The translations under genes and the position numbers were made by a program. 64,000 nucleotides of DNA, taken from Planctomycetota bacterium (lineage in GTDB: Bacteria > Planctomycetota > Planctomycetia > Pirellulales > Pirellulaceae). The notes under the pieces are model-generated. The model was not told where the DNA came from, searched no databases, and saw only the letters and a program-made list of their open reading frames with translations. This document shows positions 62,472-64,000 of this stretch, piece after piece. The stretch is from NCBI GenBank assembly GCA_014381825.1, contig JACNKX010000106.1:1-64000 (forward strand), written 5' to 3'. Positions within the stretch are counted from its first letter, which is position 1. Each line of letters opens with the position of its first letter.

Positions 62472-64000
62472 TTATTTGTTTTGGTTTTGAGCGAGCGCGT
62501 CGGGACGCCGAATATGCAAAATCACTGGCCAAGACGTTTGGTTCCCTTCAGCGTCGGCTCGAAGGTGGAACATCCTCGTCGTCTCCGTAGCTGTCTTTGA
62601 GGCCGTAATGAAGAAAGTTCGTTCGTTCTGACCCTCCACGATCAGTAAGCCGTTTAAGCCGATGTTATCGACATACACGCCATGCGGCATATTGCGACCA
62701 GCATCCGCTTTCCCAACGCCAACGCGTCCTTCAAATCCATTTCGCTCGACTCGCACTCGCGCGGTGATCGTATCGCCAGGTGCGACAGTCAGCTCTAGCG
62801 GCGCATCAGGCGATGGCTCAGCCGACTCGTCGTCAGCCGCGAGGAGCTTTATCAACAACTTCGGCTTCTCCGCCAGCTTGATTTCACCGAAGTTGTTTAC
62901 TTCGGTCGTCACCTCCTGGCCGCGAATCATTGCTTTCGCCGAAATCTTCGTGACTTTCGCGTTCTCGGCGGTCGGTTGGGGTGCATCGGACAACGCGTTG
63001 ATCGTGCCAAGTGCCTGCGTTTGCCCTGCTTCAATGATCACGGGAGTCGTAACGCGAAATCCGGGCGGCACGCCCTCGATATCAACGCGAATCGCTCCCT
63101 CATACCCATCAATGCGATCAACCGAGACGGTGAATTCCTTACCACTTCCAGCGTTTACGGTGGGATTCGCGCCTCCCAACGTCACTTTAAAGCTCGGCAT
63201 TCGTGGTCGCACCGAGAGTTCGTACTTGTAGTCTTCACCCGAGAAGCTTCGCGCGTCTGTAATGCGGACAAGATACTCGCCATCGCGAGGTGCTGTGAAC
63301 GACAACAACGAATCACTGCCAAACTTCCTGCGGCTTTCGTCATCATTCTCAAAATAAAGTGGGAAGACCGGCAAGCCGTTAGGTATCAACTCAGCGCCCG
63401 GCGGGTGCGGTTCGACGATGTAACAAGGCGCTTGCAGAGCGTGCGACATCGGCGTCGTATCAAAGTAATTGAACCGACTCCCCCGGCCAGGATAGACTTG
63501 AAAGCCCGAATCCGGCCCCCTTGGATAGTGCCACAATTTGACGACTTCTCCGTCCGAGTAAAGGAACTGATTAAGGTCCATCTCTTGCCAATTGTGGACA
63601 CGGTAGTCATCACTCGTGTTCGAGTCCTTACCGCGAAACGTGAAGTAGGAATCTCGGACCGCCTGCAACAGAATTCGCTGAATTGGTTTGCCTTCGGAAT
63701 CAAGCACTTCGACTCGGGAATCAAGCGGAGACTTCTGCCGCGAGGCATTCACGTCGATCATCCACTCTTCGCCCGCCTTGGCCGCGAAGCGATATAGATC
63801 AGCGTCGTTCATCTGCCCATCACGGTTCACATGAATGAATCCTGATATTTTCGCCGGCGGCACGATCTGTGTTGCTTCCGCAGGAGAATCGTTTGGCTCG
63901 ACATCCTTCGCATCGCTCATTTCCCCCACTTTCATCGGGACGGAGACAGCTACCTGTCCGAGTGATGCCTCCGACCGACTGGGACCAGTCACGATATCGT
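62472..64000 (-). CDS. PPC-domain exported protein (N-terminus cut by right edge)
   Basis: The frame runs to the right edge with no stop, so the start and signal peptide lie outside; 509 residues are visible. It begins in-window with a domain resembling the pre-peptidase C-terminal (PPC) domain: DVEPNDSPAEATQIVPPAKI, then GFIHVNRDGQMNDADLYRFA (a PPC hallmark) and later GEYLVRITDARSF. The rest is a series of beta-sandwich domains with conserved segments (EFTVSVDRIDGYEGAIRVDI and GDTITARVRVERNGFEGRVG). Such planctomycete proteins are cell-surface or periplasmic and usually of unknown function. The gene lies upstream of, and on the same strand as, the ThuA gene with 26 bases between, so they are probably co-transcribed. 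Confidence 0.82.
   Translation of the reverse strand, partial: DIVTGPSRSEASLGQVAVSVPMKVGEMSDAKDVEPNDSPAEATQIVPPAKISGFIHVNRDGQMNDADLYRFAAKAGEEWMIDVNASRQKSPLDSRVEVLDSEGKPIQRILLQAVRDSYFTFRGKDSNTSDDYRVHNWQEMDLNQFLYSDGEVVKLWHYPRGPDSGFQVYPGRGSRFNYFDTTPMSHALQAPCYIVEPHPPGAELIPNGLPVFPLYFENDDESRRKFGSDSLLSFTAPRDGEYLVRITDARSFSGEDYKYELSVRPRMPSFKVTLGGANPTVNAGSGKEFTVSVDRIDGYEGAIRVDIEGVPPGFRVTTPVIIEAGQTQALGTINALSDAPQPTAENAKVTKISAKAMIRGQEVTTEVNNFGEIKLAEKPKLLIKLLAADDESAEPSPDAPLELTVAPGDTITARVRVERNGFEGRVGVGKADAGRNMPHGVYVDNIGLNGLLIVEGQNERTFFITASKTATETTRMFHLRADAEGNQTSWPVILHIRRPDALAQNQNK

Noticed and set aside
1-64000. CRISPR array, insertion sequence, prophage or integron
   Set aside because: No regularly spaced direct repeats, transposase, integrase or phage genes were seen in the window.

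Overview
The window looks like a chromosomal segment of a planctomycete, most likely a member of the Pirellulales (Rhodopirellula/Blastopirellula relatives). That placement is an inference from gene content: a DUF1501 protein, a cysteine-rich YTV-type cell-wall protein, a PVC-type heme protein with a Pirellula/Verrucomicrobium dehydrogenase domain, several Tat-exported Gfo/Idh/MocA oxidoreductases, a ThuA-like protein, a YdjY-domain protein and divergent PilB/PilT ATPases. I found no rRNA, tRNA, CRISPR array, insertion sequence or prophage. Genes lie on both strands in short operons, and many starts are GTG or TTG.

Layout. 1-6.5 kb: catabolic and exported enzymes (two Gfo/Idh/MocA oxidoreductases, PQQ-type propeller, SMP-30-like protein, glycoside-hydrolase-like protein, DUF4198 protein). 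6.6-6.9 kb: frameshifted remnant of a formylglycine-generating-enzyme domain. 7-8.4 kb: secretin-like domain joined to EF-hands. 8.5-12 kb: DUF1501 protein, zinc-ribbon membrane protein and a YTV protein with a clear terminator. 12-16.4 kb: PLP homeostasis pair (YggS-DUF167), a large unknown protein, YdjY-domain protein. 16.6-24.2 kb: long coiled-coil protein, CPBP protease, DUF2617-like protein, molybdenum-carrier-like protein, LysM-like membrane protein, RsmH with a structured upstream element, STN-domain protein. 24.5-29.2 kb: TPR protein, glycerol kinase, secretin-signature protein, sugar isomerase-like protein with a coupled 64-residue zinc-ribbon protein. 29.2-34.7 kb: YiiX-like hydrolase, a P-loop-degenerate PilB relative beside an intact PilT, HisF. 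35-38.3 kb: DUF58 and DUF4129 pair. 38.4-42 kb: oxidoreductase, predicted lipoprotein barrel, ten-loop EF-hand protein. 42.2-47.1 kb: four-gene metal ABC importer. 47.4-52.6 kb: GNAT, two M16 peptidases, small secreted protein, Ndk, PyrF. 52.8-57.3 kb: 1504-residue heme protein/sialidase fusion. 57.3-64 kb: thioredoxin-fold protein, second PilT, membrane-bound spermidine-synthase-like protein, ThuA protein, PPC-type protein running off the right edge.

The most interesting system is the metal importer. Its solute-binding lipoprotein, ATPase and two permeases are joined by 4-base stop/start overlaps. Both permeases end in a DtxR/MntR-like domain that keeps likely metal ligands. The operon is preceded by a perfect -35 box, 17-base spacing and a recognisable -10 box, with a near-palindrome inside the spacer. 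Other notable items are the heme-protein/sialidase fusion, the apparently dead PilB-like ATPase, the structured element upstream of rsmH, and the pairing of an inactive with an active M16 peptidase.
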